In this document: piece by piece, positions 28,148 to 36,753 of the stretch | How the letters are laid out: every line of letters begins with the position of its first letter | Position numbering within the stretch: position 1 is the first letter of the stretch | Source: Gracilibacteraceae bacterium | GTDB taxonomy: Bacteria > Bacillota > Clostridia > Lutisporales > Lutisporaceae | Assembly (NCBI GenBank): GCA_012519325.1 | Contig: JAAYQK010000153.1 | Coordinates: forward strand, 1 to 37,959 | DNA length: 37,959 nt | Reading direction: 5' to 3' | Position numbers and translations under genes: made by a program | Notes under the pieces: generated by a model | The model's database searches: none | What the model saw: the letters and a program-made list of their open reading frames with translations, nothing else | What the model was told of the DNA's origin: nothing

Positions 28148-28996
28148 TTATGAGCTTCTTAAATAGAGTATACCAACGGTTCCCTCTCCGCAGTGGCTTG
28201 AAATCACACATCCCGCATCAGTAATTATTATTTCTCCCTGCAGTTTTTGTTCAAGCATACTCTTAAGATACTCAGCCTCTTCTTTCGCCATTGAATGAGT
28301 AATAAAAATCCTCCGTGGATCTATAATATCACTGTCTGCCAAAACACACTCCAGCATACTCTTTAAAGCCTTTTCTTTTTTCCCTCTTATTTTTTCTTCA
28401 AGAATCATCTTTCCCTCTTCAACTGCTATAATCGGTCTGATATTTAACAGCCCTCCGAAAAAACTTTCCAAAGCGGTGCACCTTCCGCCTTTGTAAAGAT
28501 AATCCAGGGTATTTATGACAAAACGTGTCCTGACTTTAGGAACCATTCCTCTAATACACTCCGATATTTCACGCACTCCAAAGCCCTGCCCCGCAAGGTC
28601 GACTGCTTTCATTACCAGCAATCCTATTCCGGTTGAAAGGTTTCTTGAGTCTATGATTTCAATTCTTCCCTTAGGAAATTCCTGCGCTGCAATTGCGGCA
28701 TTCTGAACTGTTGCCGAAACTTCCGAAGAAAGCCCTATGTATATTATATCCTCTCCCTTTTCGAGATAACTGCTAAAAACCTTACGAAAATCCAAAGGTG
28801 AAGGAGCTGAGGTTCTGGGAAGCACATTCAACCTTTCTACTGTTTTATACAACTCGTCAGTTTTAATATCTATTCCATCCCTGAATGAATCCCCGTCAAA
28901 AATAACATAAAGCGGTACAATTGAAATATCATGCTTTTTAATAAGCTCTGGCGACAAATCACAAGTACTGTCTGATATTATCCTCACGGACCCCAT
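28148..28996 (-). CDS. DegV family protein (second paralogue)
   Basis: A FakB-like lipid-binding protein of 282 residues from the ATG at 28996 (MGSVRIISDSTCDLSPE), after AGGAGG. Landmarks are TSAPSPLDFRKVF near residue 60, the GLSSEVSATVQNA ligand loop near residue 87, and YKGGRCTALESF near residue 166. The C-terminal block reads ISSHCGEGTVGILYL, differing from ATHGGPCAVAVHFEV in the other copy. Overall similarity to the copy at 22340-23179 is modest, so the two probably bind different fatty acids. It leads the HAD gene. Confidence 0.9.
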   Translation of the reverse strand: MGSVRIISDSTCDLSPELIKKHDISIVPLYVIFDGDSFRDGIDIKTDELYKTVERLNVLPRTSAPSPLDFRKVFSSYLEKGEDIIYIGLSSEVSATVQNAAIAAQEFPKGRIEIIDSRNLSTGIGLLVMKAVDLAGQGFGVREISECIRGMVPKVRTRFVINTLDYLYKGGRCTALESFFGGLLNIRPIIAVEEGKMILEEKIRGKKEKALKSMLECVLADSDIIDPRRIFITHSMAKEEAEYLKSMLEQKLQGEIIITDAGCVISSHCGEGTVGILYLRSS

Positions 28997-29074
28997 TGCA
29001 TTAACCTCCTGAAAAATTATCATATATATTTTATATTATACATCGATGATTTTAAGACTTCAAAATGAACTAAC

Positions 29075-29103
29075 AAAAAGAACCATAGCTTTTGCTATAG
29101 TTC
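29075..29103 (-). terminator. terminator of the aco-TRAP operon
   Basis: Arms GAACTATAGC / GCTATGGTTC (one G-T pair or mismatch) with an AAAA loop, then CTTTTTG on the minus strand. It starts about 16 bases after the lipoamide dehydrogenase stop codon. Confidence 0.85.
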
Positions 29104-29119
29104 CTCTCTCCCAAACACT

Positions 29120-30514
29120 TTATTTAGCAGGCATATGTATTGCCTTATTATCAGCATCGAGGGCAGCTTCCTTCAAAGCTTCGCCCACAGTCGGATGTGC
29201 ATGAATGGTATTTACTATTTCATCAACGGTTGCCTCAAGGCTTATGGCAAGAGCACCTTCGGTAATCAATTCCGTAGCTCTGGGACCAAGTATATGGACT
29301 CCAAGTATTTCACCGTATTTCTTATCCGCGATGATTTTTATCAAACCTTTGTATTCATTCATTATAATAGACTTGCCATTTGCTGTTAATGGAAATCTCC
29401 CCACCTTATATTCAATTCCTTTTTTTATTGCCTGCTCTTCCGTAAGACCCACGGATGCAAGCTCAGGCTTAGTAAATACGCATGCAGGTATTACTTTATA
29501 GTCCATTTCCGATTCAATGCCCATAAGATTTTCCGCTGCAACCTCACCTTGCCTTGAAGCTACATGGGCAAGCATATTTTTGCCGTTACAGTCTCCAACA
29601 GCATAAATACCTTTAATATTCGTCTCCATTCTATCATTAACTATAATACAGCCTTTTTCACAATCTATTCCGGCAGCCTGCAAATTGAGTCCGGATATAT
29701 TGGCTCTCCTGCCTATTGAAACAAGAATGTTTTCTCCTTCAACAGAAAATTCCTTCCCGCTCATCAGTACATTGGCACACAATCCTTTTTCTGTCTTTCC
29801 TATAGATAAAACCTTTGCATCATTATAAATTTGTATGCCTTCTTCTACAAGATTCCTGTGAAGCATATCAGCGATTTCTCTGTCAATTGGCGGCAAAATG
29901 TAAGGAAGCATTTCAATTATTGATACTTCACAGCCTAAACTGTTAAAAATGGTAGCGAACTCAACTCCAATGACACCGCCGCCTATTATTACTATTTTTT
30001 TGGGGAGCTTTCTAAGGGATAGAGACGCAGTACTGTCAATTACGCCATCAAGGCTTATACCGTCAATAGGAGGAATAAACGGTAACGAACCGGATGCAAT
30101 TATTATGCCTTCTGACTCAAGAATTGTTGTCGAGCCATCCTTCTTTAATACCTTTACCTTATTTTTATTTATAAACTCGGCGCTACCCTCTACCAGCTCC
30201 ACATTGTTAGACACCAATAACCCGTATACACCGTCCACCAGTTGATTTACAACACCGGTTTTCCTCAGCTGCAATCTATCCCAATCAACACCGGCAGAAG
30301 ATATATTAAGTCCCATATCCTGCGATGATTTATACTCTGAATAAATTTCGGCGGTATGAAGCAGTACCTTAGTAGGTATGCATCCCGCATTCAGACATGT
30401 ACCGCCAAGCCTTTCCTTTTCAACCAGTGTAACCTTCGCCCCCAGCTGTGAAGCACGAATTGCAGCTACATAGCCTCCGGGGCCTCCGCCTATTACTATA
30501 ATATCCTTTTCCAT
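29120..30514 (-). CDS. lpdA: dihydrolipoyl dehydrogenase (E3)
   Basis: E3 reoxidises the dihydrolipoyl group of E2 with FAD and NAD. The 464-residue protein has the FAD motif GGGPGGYVAAIRASQLGA, the redox disulfide GGTCLNAGCIPTK near residue 40, the NAD motif IGGGVIGVEFATIFNSLG near residue 175, the FAD block GIYAVGDCNG near residue 305 and the C-terminal catalytic His-Glu HAHPTVGEALKEA. It has no N-terminal lipoyl domain. GAGGAGG precedes the ATG by about 9 bases. It lies 119 bases after the E2 gene and is the last gene of the aco operon, so it could be called acoL. Confidence 0.96.
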   Translation of the reverse strand: MEKDIIVIGGGPGGYVAAIRASQLGAKVTLVEKERLGGTCLNAGCIPTKVLLHTAEIYSEYKSSQDMGLNISSAGVDWDRLQLRKTGVVNQLVDGVYGLLVSNNVELVEGSAEFINKNKVKVLKKDGSTTILESEGIIIASGSLPFIPPIDGISLDGVIDSTASLSLRKLPKKIVIIGGGVIGVEFATIFNSLGCEVSIIEMLPYILPPIDREIADMLHRNLVEEGIQIYNDAKVLSIGKTEKGLCANVLMSGKEFSVEGENILVSIGRRANISGLNLQAAGIDCEKGCIIVNDRMETNIKGIYAVGDCNGKNMLAHVASRQGEVAAENLMGIESEMDYKVIPACVFTKPELASVGLTEEQAIKKGIEYKVGRFPLTANGKSIIMNEYKGLIKIIADKKYGEILGVHILGPRATELITEGALAISLEATVDEIVNTIHAHPTVGEALKEAALDADNKAIHMPAK

Positions 30515-30633
30515 GTCAGTATGCCTCCTCTGGTACCTGAACTTTTATATTTTACACAAAAGCACTTGTATAACCAATTCTCTATATAATATTCGCATAA
30601 TTTTATTTAATGCAAATATTATTGTTTTTGTCA

Positions 30634-31899
30634 CTACAGCAAGAGTGAAAAGGGATTCTCAATGATTTCTTTTATCCTCTTCATAAACTTCGAAGCCTCT
30701 GTTCCGTCAACCACTCTGTGGTCGGCCGTCAAACTCAGTTTCATCATTGGCCTAATGTCTATTTTCCCGTTTATTACAACAGGAGTGTCAACAATTGCTG
30801 CGATTCCAAGTATTGCAAGTTCAGGCTGGTTAATTATAGGGGTAAAGGATTCTATTCCGTACATGCCTACATTAGTTATAGTAAATGTCCCAAAACTCAT
30901 GTCATCCGGTGACAGTCTGTTTGACCTTGCATCACTTATAAGCTTTTCTGTTTCTTCTGCTACTGCAAGTAATGGTTTTGATTCAACATTTTTTACATTC
31001 GGAACAAGCAAGCCATTGTCAACAGCTACAGCAAGTCCGATATTTACATGGTCATGAAGAATCAACTCATCCCCGTCGATAGTTCCATTTATATAAGGCA
31101 TTTCCATCAGCACTTTTGCACATATCTTCATTATCAGATGATTGTAAGTCAGCTTAATACCGGCTTTTTCGCAAGTATCCTTCATGCTGTCCTTAAAAGC
31201 CCTCATTTGGGTTATATCCACCGACGTATTATAAGTAACCATAGGTGAAATACTCCAGCTTTCAGACATTCTCCTGGCAATTACCTTTCTGAGGTTGGAA
31301 AGCGGAATTACTGATTCAGAATGTCTGAATGCCAGCACATCATCCTTCATAATTCTTCCGCTTTTCTTTATATCCTTTAAGCTTATACCCAAATCCTCAG
31401 CTGCTCTTACTGCCGTAGGAGAAGCTTTAACCTTACTTTTTTCCAAGTATTCTTCAATATCTTTAACTACTATTCTTCCCTGTGGTCCTGTGCCCTTAAC
31501 CAAACTTATATCAACATTATTGTCCGCAGCAAGTTTTTTAGCCGCAGGGGAAGCTTTACTGCCTATGCTGTTTCCCTGTGCTTGAGCCTTCTCCTCAGTA
31601 ACTTTTTGTTCAACATGTTCCGAAAAACCTATATCGGATAAAAGGGAAGTCAAATCTTCATTTTCCTCGGCAATTATTGCAACAGGAGCGGTACATGGAA
31701 CAGATGCACCTTCAGCAGCTAATTGTATTCTTAGGATACCATTTGCATCAGCCTGTACTTCATTTGTGAGTTTCTCAGTTGTTACCTCAAATAATGCATC
31801 TCCCTCTTTAACTCTTTCCCCTTGGGCTTTATACCATTTTGTAATAATTCCTTCAGTCATGGTCAGCCCCAGCTTTGGCATTACAACTATATGAGCCAT
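30634..31899 (-). CDS. acoC: 2-oxo acid/acetoin dehydrogenase E2 (dihydrolipoyl acyltransferase) with two E3-binding-like domains
   Basis: E2 receives the acyl group from E1 on its lipoyl arm and passes it to CoA. The 421-residue protein has an N-terminal lipoyl domain (residues 1-80, lipoyl Lys43 in VTTEKLTNE) and a linker. A peripheral-subunit-binding domain lies at about 115-152 (ASPAAKKLAADNNVD ... GTGPQGRIVVKDI). A second, divergent copy lies at about 158-191 (ASPTAVRAAEDLGIS ... KKSGRIMKDDVLAF). The catalytic domain ends with the active-site His394 motif DHRVVDG. Most E2s have one binding domain. AGGGGG precedes the ATG. It lies between the chemoreceptor and E3. PDH E2 remains possible; the aco name follows the E1 type. 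Confidence 0.92.
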   Translation of the reverse strand: MAHIVVMPKLGLTMTEGIITKWYKAQGERVKEGDALFEVTTEKLTNEVQADANGILRIQLAAEGASVPCTAPVAIIAEENEDLTSLLSDIGFSEHVEQKVTEEKAQAQGNSIGSKASPAAKKLAADNNVDISLVKGTGPQGRIVVKDIEEYLEKSKVKASPTAVRAAEDLGISLKDIKKSGRIMKDDVLAFRHSESVIPLSNLRKVIARRMSESWSISPMVTYNTSVDITQMRAFKDSMKDTCEKAGIKLTYNHLIMKICAKVLMEMPYINGTIDGDELILHDHVNIGLAVAVDNGLLVPNVKNVESKPLLAVAEETEKLISDARSNRLSPDDMSFGTFTITNVGMYGIESFTPIINQPELAILGIAAIVDTPVVINGKIDIRPMMKLSLTADHRVVDGTEASKFMKRIKEIIENPFSLLL

Positions 31900-31931
31900 A
31901 TATTGAACCCCCTTCTGTGATACAGTGAAAA

Positions 31932-32783
31932 TCAGAAATCTGTTTCTTGATCAACATTTGACAGGTCATAAGTCAATTTGTCCAGATGACTTGCCATTGT
32001 TCCTAATTCCTGAATTGACTCGGCTATATGATTAATTGCATTTGAAATGTCTGAAACAACATTTTTCACTTGATCAACCTCCTGTAAAATGCTGTCTTCA
32101 TATTCTTGTATATCTTTAATTGTGCTTCCTATCTTTTTAACAGAATCAGCACTGCTTAGGGCAAGCTTTCTGATTTCCTGCGCAACAACGCCAAATCCTC
32201 TGCCCAATTCTCCTACCCGGGCAGACTCAATAGCCGCATTAAGTCCAAGAAGATTTGTTTGTGAAGCGACACTATTAATGAACTCAGCTATATTGTCCGT
32301 CTCCTTCATCTTCTCTTTTGAATTCTGCACCATTCCTGCAAGCTCAGTGCAAACAGCAGCTACTTCTTCAGTCTGGGCAGATATTTCCTGTGACGTACTT
32401 GCCAGGACATTGATATTTTCACTCAGGCTTTCTGCAACCTTCTTCAGGGTATCGTACTTTTCCACGTTTTCTTGTATCGAAACCGAACCGACTACCTGGT
32501 TGTTCTCATCATAAAGAGGTATAGCAACTGCAATAAATGGGATGCCCCACAGGGTAGTATCCATTCTTTCAACCAGGCGGCACCTCTGAACCATCGCACG
32601 ATAGCTTATCATCTTTGGATTAACCGGCGTTCCGTATGGAATTTTCAGGTCAATCCGTGCTCCGGGCTTATAATATACTACAATATCTTTATCTGTTATG
32701 GATATGCTTGCATCACCGATAAACAAGTCCATGATTTCCGGAGCCATTGCCACCCATTTTTCAACTATCTCATGTATACTCAT
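31932..32783 (-). CDS. soluble methyl-accepting chemotaxis-type sensory protein
   Basis: A 283-residue cytoplasmic chemoreceptor without signal peptide or membrane segments. Residues about 1-110 form a sensor region with a PAS-like pattern ([18 protein letters not shown] ... [22 protein letters not shown]). Residues about 115-275 are coiled-coil signalling domain with the kinase-control tip [21 protein letters not shown] followed by [15 protein letters not shown]. The signalling arm is short, as in compact cytosolic receptors. AGGAGGACAGAG precedes the ATG. It lies between dctM (37 bases) and the E2 gene (32 bases), so it is likely co-expressed with the transporter and enzyme. It may sense the transported substrate or a product; that is inference. 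Confidence 0.9.
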   Translation of the reverse strand: MSIHEIVEKWVAMAPEIMDLFIGDASISITDKDIVVYYKPGARIDLKIPYGTPVNPKMISYRAMVQRCRLVERMDTTLWGIPFIAVAIPLYDENNQVVGSVSIQENVEKYDTLKKVAESLSENINVLASTSQEISAQTEEVAAVCTELAGMVQNSKEKMKETDNIAEFINSVASQTNLLGLNAAIESARVGELGRGFGVVAQEIRKLALSSADSVKKIGSTIKDIQEYEDSILQEVDQVKNVVSDISNAINHIAESIQELGTMASHLDKLTYDLSNVDQETDF

Positions 32784-32820
32784 CTCTGTCCTCCTAATAT
32801 CCTGAATTTCTATTACTCAG

Positions 32821-34104
32821 CTATTTTACCCCCATTATATTAGGAAGCAATAATGTAATTTGAGGGAAATATGTAATTGCAAATAATGCCAGAATAGATG
32901 CCAGTACAAAAGGCAATACAGCTCTTGATATTTCTTTAAGACTGATATTTGAAATTCCACAGGCTACATATAAATTTACACCCACGGGAGGAGTAACCTG
33001 ACCAATGGCAAGGTTCATAGTCATAAGAACCCCCAGAGCAATGGGATCATATCCAAGTTCCAGTGCAACAGGCAGCATAATAGGTATAAAAATATAAAGT
33101 GCAGATACTGCATCAATAAAGCATCCTGCAATAATCAATATTATATTTATAATAAGCAGGAATACGATTTTACTGCCGGAAATATTGAGTAATAACTCTT
33201 GAGCCATCTCAGCAATGCCTTCTGTCTGACAGAACCATGCAAACAGGGATGCACATGCCACTATAAGCATAACCGTTGCTGACTGCACAGATGATTGTAC
33301 CAATAGCATATGGAATTCTTTCCACTTTATTTTCCTATAAACAAAAATCCCCACAAGAAGTCCGTATACTGCGGAAACAGCCGCTGCTTCAGTAGGAGTA
33401 AATATACCACCGTATATACCGCCAAGAATAATTGCAGGCATCATCAAACCCCATATAGCATCTTTAAAAGCACTCCATTTTTCCTCTGAGGAGGCTTTAA
33501 CCTGCATTTCTACATCCAATTTGCTACTTAATATTAATGAAACAACAATTAGACAGGCACCCATCAAAAGCCCGGGAACAATACCTGCAATAAATATCTT
33601 TACTATAGATACCTCAGCTACTGCCCCATATACAACAAAAGCTATGCTCGGGGGAATGATTATACCTATTGCTCCGGAGGTAGCCATAAGAGCTGATGAC
33701 ATTCCTTTCCCATAACCGGCATTTATCATTGCAGGGATAATTATAACTCCCAGAGCTGCTACAGTTGCAGGCCCGGATCCTGAAATTGCAGCAAAGAAAC
33801 ATGAGGTAATAACACATACAATTGCCAATCCGCCTTTTCTATGTCCAACGAATTTATTTGCAAGGTTTATCAATTTTTCTGATATTCCGGCTTTCTCCAT
33901 AATATTTCCCGCCAGAATAAAGAAAGGTATTGCAAGCAACGTAAACTTTCCTGTTGCTGCATATATCTGCATAGGAAGCATATCAAGGGGTGTGCCGCTC
34001 ATAGCCATTGCAGCCAGGCTTGAAAGTCCCAGTCCCAATGCTATCGGAACATTCAGCAATAACAATACTATAAATGATAAAAATAAAACTCCGGCAACTG
34101 ACAT
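32821..34104 (-). CDS. dctM: TRAP transporter large permease (DctM)
   Basis: This is the main translocation subunit of a sodium-driven TRAP importer for organic acids. The 427-residue protein has about 12 hydrophobic segments. Family motifs are IPFFILAGNIMEKAGIS near residue 60, ISGSGPATVAALGVIIIP near residue 108 and GIIIPPSIAFVVYG near residue 148. The second half repeats the fold (IFTPTEAAAVSAVYGLLVG, then GQVTPPVGVNLYVACGI). Its ATG directly follows the dctQ stop, so the pair is coupled. Substrate is set by DctP, not by this subunit. Confidence 0.95.
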   Translation of the reverse strand: MSVAGVLFLSFIVLLLLNVPIALGLGLSSLAAMAMSGTPLDMLPMQIYAATGKFTLLAIPFFILAGNIMEKAGISEKLINLANKFVGHRKGGLAIVCVITSCFFAAISGSGPATVAALGVIIIPAMINAGYGKGMSSALMATSGAIGIIIPPSIAFVVYGAVAEVSIVKIFIAGIVPGLLMGACLIVVSLILSSKLDVEMQVKASSEEKWSAFKDAIWGLMMPAIILGGIYGGIFTPTEAAAVSAVYGLLVGIFVYRKIKWKEFHMLLVQSSVQSATVMLIVACASLFAWFCQTEGIAEMAQELLLNISGSKIVFLLIINIILIIAGCFIDAVSALYIFIPIMLPVALELGYDPIALGVLMTMNLAIGQVTPPVGVNLYVACGISNISLKEISRAVLPFVLASILALFAITYFPQITLLLPNIMGVK

Positions 34105-34575
34105 CTAATCTCCCCCCTGTTCTTTAAAGGCATTTATTCCAAATTGAATAAATTCTATAGCCATGAATATCCCGCCAATCGGTACAAACAATCCGAATAT
34201 CCATTCCGGCCAACCCATTGCCGGGGTGGTTTGCCCCAATCTGATTTCTGATTGAACCATGTCAAAACCATACTTGATTAAAAACCCGCAAAAAACCATA
34301 GCTGCTAATACTGTAATTAACGTAATATACTTTTGCATCTTTTTAGGCAGCAAATCCGTAAGCACACTGAGTCCCATATGTGCACCTTTTTTTGCCGCAA
34401 CAGCTGCTCCAATCAAACTGGACAATATGAACAAGACTGTTGTGATTTCTTCGGTAAAGGCCCAAGATGCTGAAAAAACCTTTCTTGCAAGAACATTTGC
34501 AAAGGTTATGAATGTCATTATAATAAGGCTCACGGACAGTATATATTCTTCAAAATGATCAAGAAGCTTTCTCAT
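34105..34575 (-). CDS. dctQ: TRAP transporter small permease (DctQ)
   Basis: The small membrane subunit that joins the binding protein cycle to DctM. From the ATG at 34575 (MRKLLDHFEEYILS), behind AAGGAGG, it is 156 residues with four hydrophobic segments and typical DctQ features: FANVLARKVF near residue 25, then the WAFTEEITTVLFI block near residue 37. The frame extends six codons upstream (34593) but this region contains the ribosome site. It follows dctP after a hairpin and abuts dctM. Confidence 0.93.
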   Translation of the reverse strand: MRKLLDHFEEYILSVSLIIMTFITFANVLARKVFSASWAFTEEITTVLFILSSLIGAAVAAKKGAHMGLSVLTDLLPKKMQKYITLITVLAAMVFCGFLIKYGFDMVQSEIRLGQTTPAMGWPEWIFGLFVPIGGIFMAIEFIQFGINAFKEQGGD

Positions 34576-34624
34576 GTAACAACCTCCTTCCATTGCTCGG
34601 TATCAACATAAAATTGAGAGAATT

Positions 34625-34658
34625 AAAAGTCCCGGTCCGGAAACGTCCCGGGACTTTT
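34625..34658 (-). terminator. hairpin between dctP and dctQ
   Basis: Perfect 11-base arms (AAAAGTCCCGG / CCGGGACTTTT) with a 12-base loop, 9 bases after the dctP stop. Within the operon it would act as a partial terminator or stabiliser that raises dctP over the membrane subunits. The GGGAC and AACGTCCC elements recall the repeat at 13081-13120. Confidence 0.75.
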
Positions 34659-34667
34659 ATTGGTTCT

Positions 34668-35708
34668 TTATCTGAAAGCGTCAATAAATTCCTTACCCAT
34701 GATGCCTTCATATTCTGTGTACACAGACTGAACTGCTTCTATAAACGGTTTCATATCTTCGGCAGTAAACTCATACACTTTCATACCCTTATCCTTGAAC
34801 TCCTGAACCTGTTTCTCACCCTTTTCTCTGTTTAACGCTACCTGGAATTTGCATGCCTCATCCGCAGCTTCTTGTATCCCCTTTTGAATTTCGGGGCTGA
34901 AGCTTTCAAACTTTGCTTTGTTTATACCCAAAATTAAAGCATCATATGAATAGTTCCATACGGACATGTACTCTTGTACCTCATATAGCTTGGATGAAGA
35001 AATAACATCTGTAGGGTTTTCCTGTCCGTCTATTGCTTTTTGCTGAAGTGCTGTAAATACTTCCGCGAAGTTCATTGCGGTTGGATTTGCGCCAAGGGCT
35101 TTATATAGTGAAATATACATTTTTATACCGGGTATCCTGATCTTTAAACCGGCCATATCCTTCAAAGTCTTTATTTCTCGCTTGCTGTTGGTAATCTGCC
35201 TGAAGCCGTTCTCCCCAAATCCAAGTCCTACAACACCTTTTTCCAATAACAGCTTCTTTATTGCTTCTCCGCCGGCTCCTGCCAGTTTTTCATCAGCTGT
35301 TTCATTATCCGGTAACAGCCATGGTAAGCTTATTACTCCAAATTTTTCATCCATTATAGAGTAAATTATGTTGGAGTGATAGCTTAGATCAATAGCGCCA
35401 CTCATCAGCATTTCCACGCCTTTACCCTGATTTCCCCCTGACAGCTGCTCATTGGGATAAACCTTGACTTCAACTTTTCCGCCGGTCTTTTCTTTTACCA
35501 GCTCGGCGAACTTCTGTGCACCTATTGTCCATGTTGAACCGTCAGCAGTTGTAACACTCATTTTAAGTACTTCCGGTTTAACTTCCTCTGCAGGGGCACT
35601 TTCTGCAGGCGCACCTGCAGCAGGTGCTGCGGCCTTTGGAGCGCAACCCGTAAATGTAAGGGCTGCCAAAGTCAGAATAAGAGTAATTGCCAGTACCTTT
35701 TTTAACAT
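34668..35708 (-). CDS. dctP: TRAP transporter solute-binding lipoprotein (DctP)
   Basis: The extracellular receptor of the TRAP system. The 346-residue protein has a lipoprotein signal with lipobox FTGC (Cys22), an Ala/Pro/Glu-rich linker to about residue 45, and a DctP domain. Its LKIRIPG segment near residue 190 contains the conserved Arg that pairs with a substrate carboxylate, followed by ALGANPTAMNFAEVFTALQQ and IDGQENP. This indicates a carboxylic acid substrate. GGGAGGAATTAAA precedes the ATG. It starts 61 bases after acoB. Given the E1/E2/E3 genes around it, a 2-oxo acid or related acid is the natural guess, but the sequence does not fix it. Confidence 0.94.
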   Translation of the reverse strand: MLKKVLAITLILTLAALTFTGCAPKAAAPAAGAPAESAPAEEVKPEVLKMSVTTADGSTWTIGAQKFAELVKEKTGGKVEVKVYPNEQLSGGNQGKGVEMLMSGAIDLSYHSNIIYSIMDEKFGVISLPWLLPDNETADEKLAGAGGEAIKKLLLEKGVVGLGFGENGFRQITNSKREIKTLKDMAGLKIRIPGIKMYISLYKALGANPTAMNFAEVFTALQQKAIDGQENPTDVISSSKLYEVQEYMSVWNYSYDALILGINKAKFESFSPEIQKGIQEAADEACKFQVALNREKGEKQVQEFKDKGMKVYEFTAEDMKPFIEAVQSVYTEYEGIMGKEFIDAFR

Positions 35709-35769
35709 TTTAATTCCTCCCTAATATTTTATTTTTTAGATAAAACTTAGAAGCTGAAAACCTGTTTCT

Positions 35770-36741
35770 CTAAAACATTCTCTTAACTCCATTTACAATG
35801 TCCTCTACCGATACTCTTACGCCCTTCTCCAGTGTAGGTGCAAAGGGTATTGGAACAAAAGGTGCACCAAATCTTAATATTGGAGCATCCAGGCTGTCTA
35901 TAGCCTCTTCCGCTACTATTGCAGAAATCTCTGCTCCGACTCCACCCTGCTTTACTGCTTCATGGGCCACTACAAGCCTTTTTGTTTTGGCAACAGAGTT
36001 AAGAATAGTTTCCTTATCAATGGGTGATATCGTTCTTAAGTCTACAACCTCTGCGCTGATCCCGTCTTTTTCCAGAGCTTCTGCAGCTTCAAGTACTGTA
36101 TTCATCATTATTGAGTATGAAACTATAGTCACATCGCTGCCCATTTTTACTACATTTGCTTTGCCGATGGGCACTGTATATTCACCATCCGGAACCATAC
36201 CTTTTTGTTTAAATAATACCTTGTTTTCAAAGTATATTACAGGATTGTTGTCTCTAATTGCTGATTTCAGCAACCCCTTCGCATCCGCAGGATTTGATGG
36301 TGCTACAACCTTTATTCCGGGGATATGCAGGAACCATGACTCTATACTTTGAGAATGCTGAGCCGCTGCCTGTAATGTAAGCCCGTCAGGGGCTCTAACC
36401 ACAACCGGCATTGAAGTTTGTCCCCCAAACATATATCGTATTTTGGCCATCTGATTGAATATTTCATCCATGCAAACTCCCATAAAATCAGCAAAATGCA
36501 TGTCCGCAACCGGCCGCATACCTGCCAGGGCAGCCCCTACCGATGCGCCGACAATTGCTGTTTCAGATATAGGTGTATCTATTACTCTCTCAAATCCGAA
36601 TTTTTGCGGCAACCCCTTGAATTGCCCGAATATGCCGCCTTGCCTTGCAATATCTTCGCCCATGATGAAAACTCTTTCGTCCCGCAGCATTTCTTCTTCC
36701 ATTGCTTCAAGAGTTGCCTGTGAAAATGTTATTTCTTTCAT
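35770..36741 (-). CDS. acoB: acetoin/2-oxo acid dehydrogenase E1 component, beta subunit
   Basis: With AcoA it forms the thiamine-diphosphate-dependent E1 that cleaves acetoin or decarboxylates a 2-oxo acid and acylates the E2 lipoyl arm. The 323-residue length is typical. Motifs are MGEDIARQGGIFGQFKGLP near residue 27, RVIDTPISETAIVGASVG near residue 53, MHFADFMGVCMDEIFNQ near residue 81 and VDLRTISPIDKETI near residue 225. AGGAGATGTG precedes the ATG. It begins 12 bases after acoA and precedes dctP. Confidence 0.94.
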   Translation of the reverse strand: MKEITFSQATLEAMEEEMLRDERVFIMGEDIARQGGIFGQFKGLPQKFGFERVIDTPISETAIVGASVGAALAGMRPVADMHFADFMGVCMDEIFNQMAKIRYMFGGQTSMPVVVRAPDGLTLQAAAQHSQSIESWFLHIPGIKVVAPSNPADAKGLLKSAIRDNNPVIYFENKVLFKQKGMVPDGEYTVPIGKANVVKMGSDVTIVSYSIMMNTVLEAAEALEKDGISAEVVDLRTISPIDKETILNSVAKTKRLVVAHEAVKQGGVGAEISAIVAEEAIDSLDAPILRFGAPFVPIPFAPTLEKGVRVSVEDIVNGVKRMF

Positions 36742-36753
36742 TTTTCACATCTC

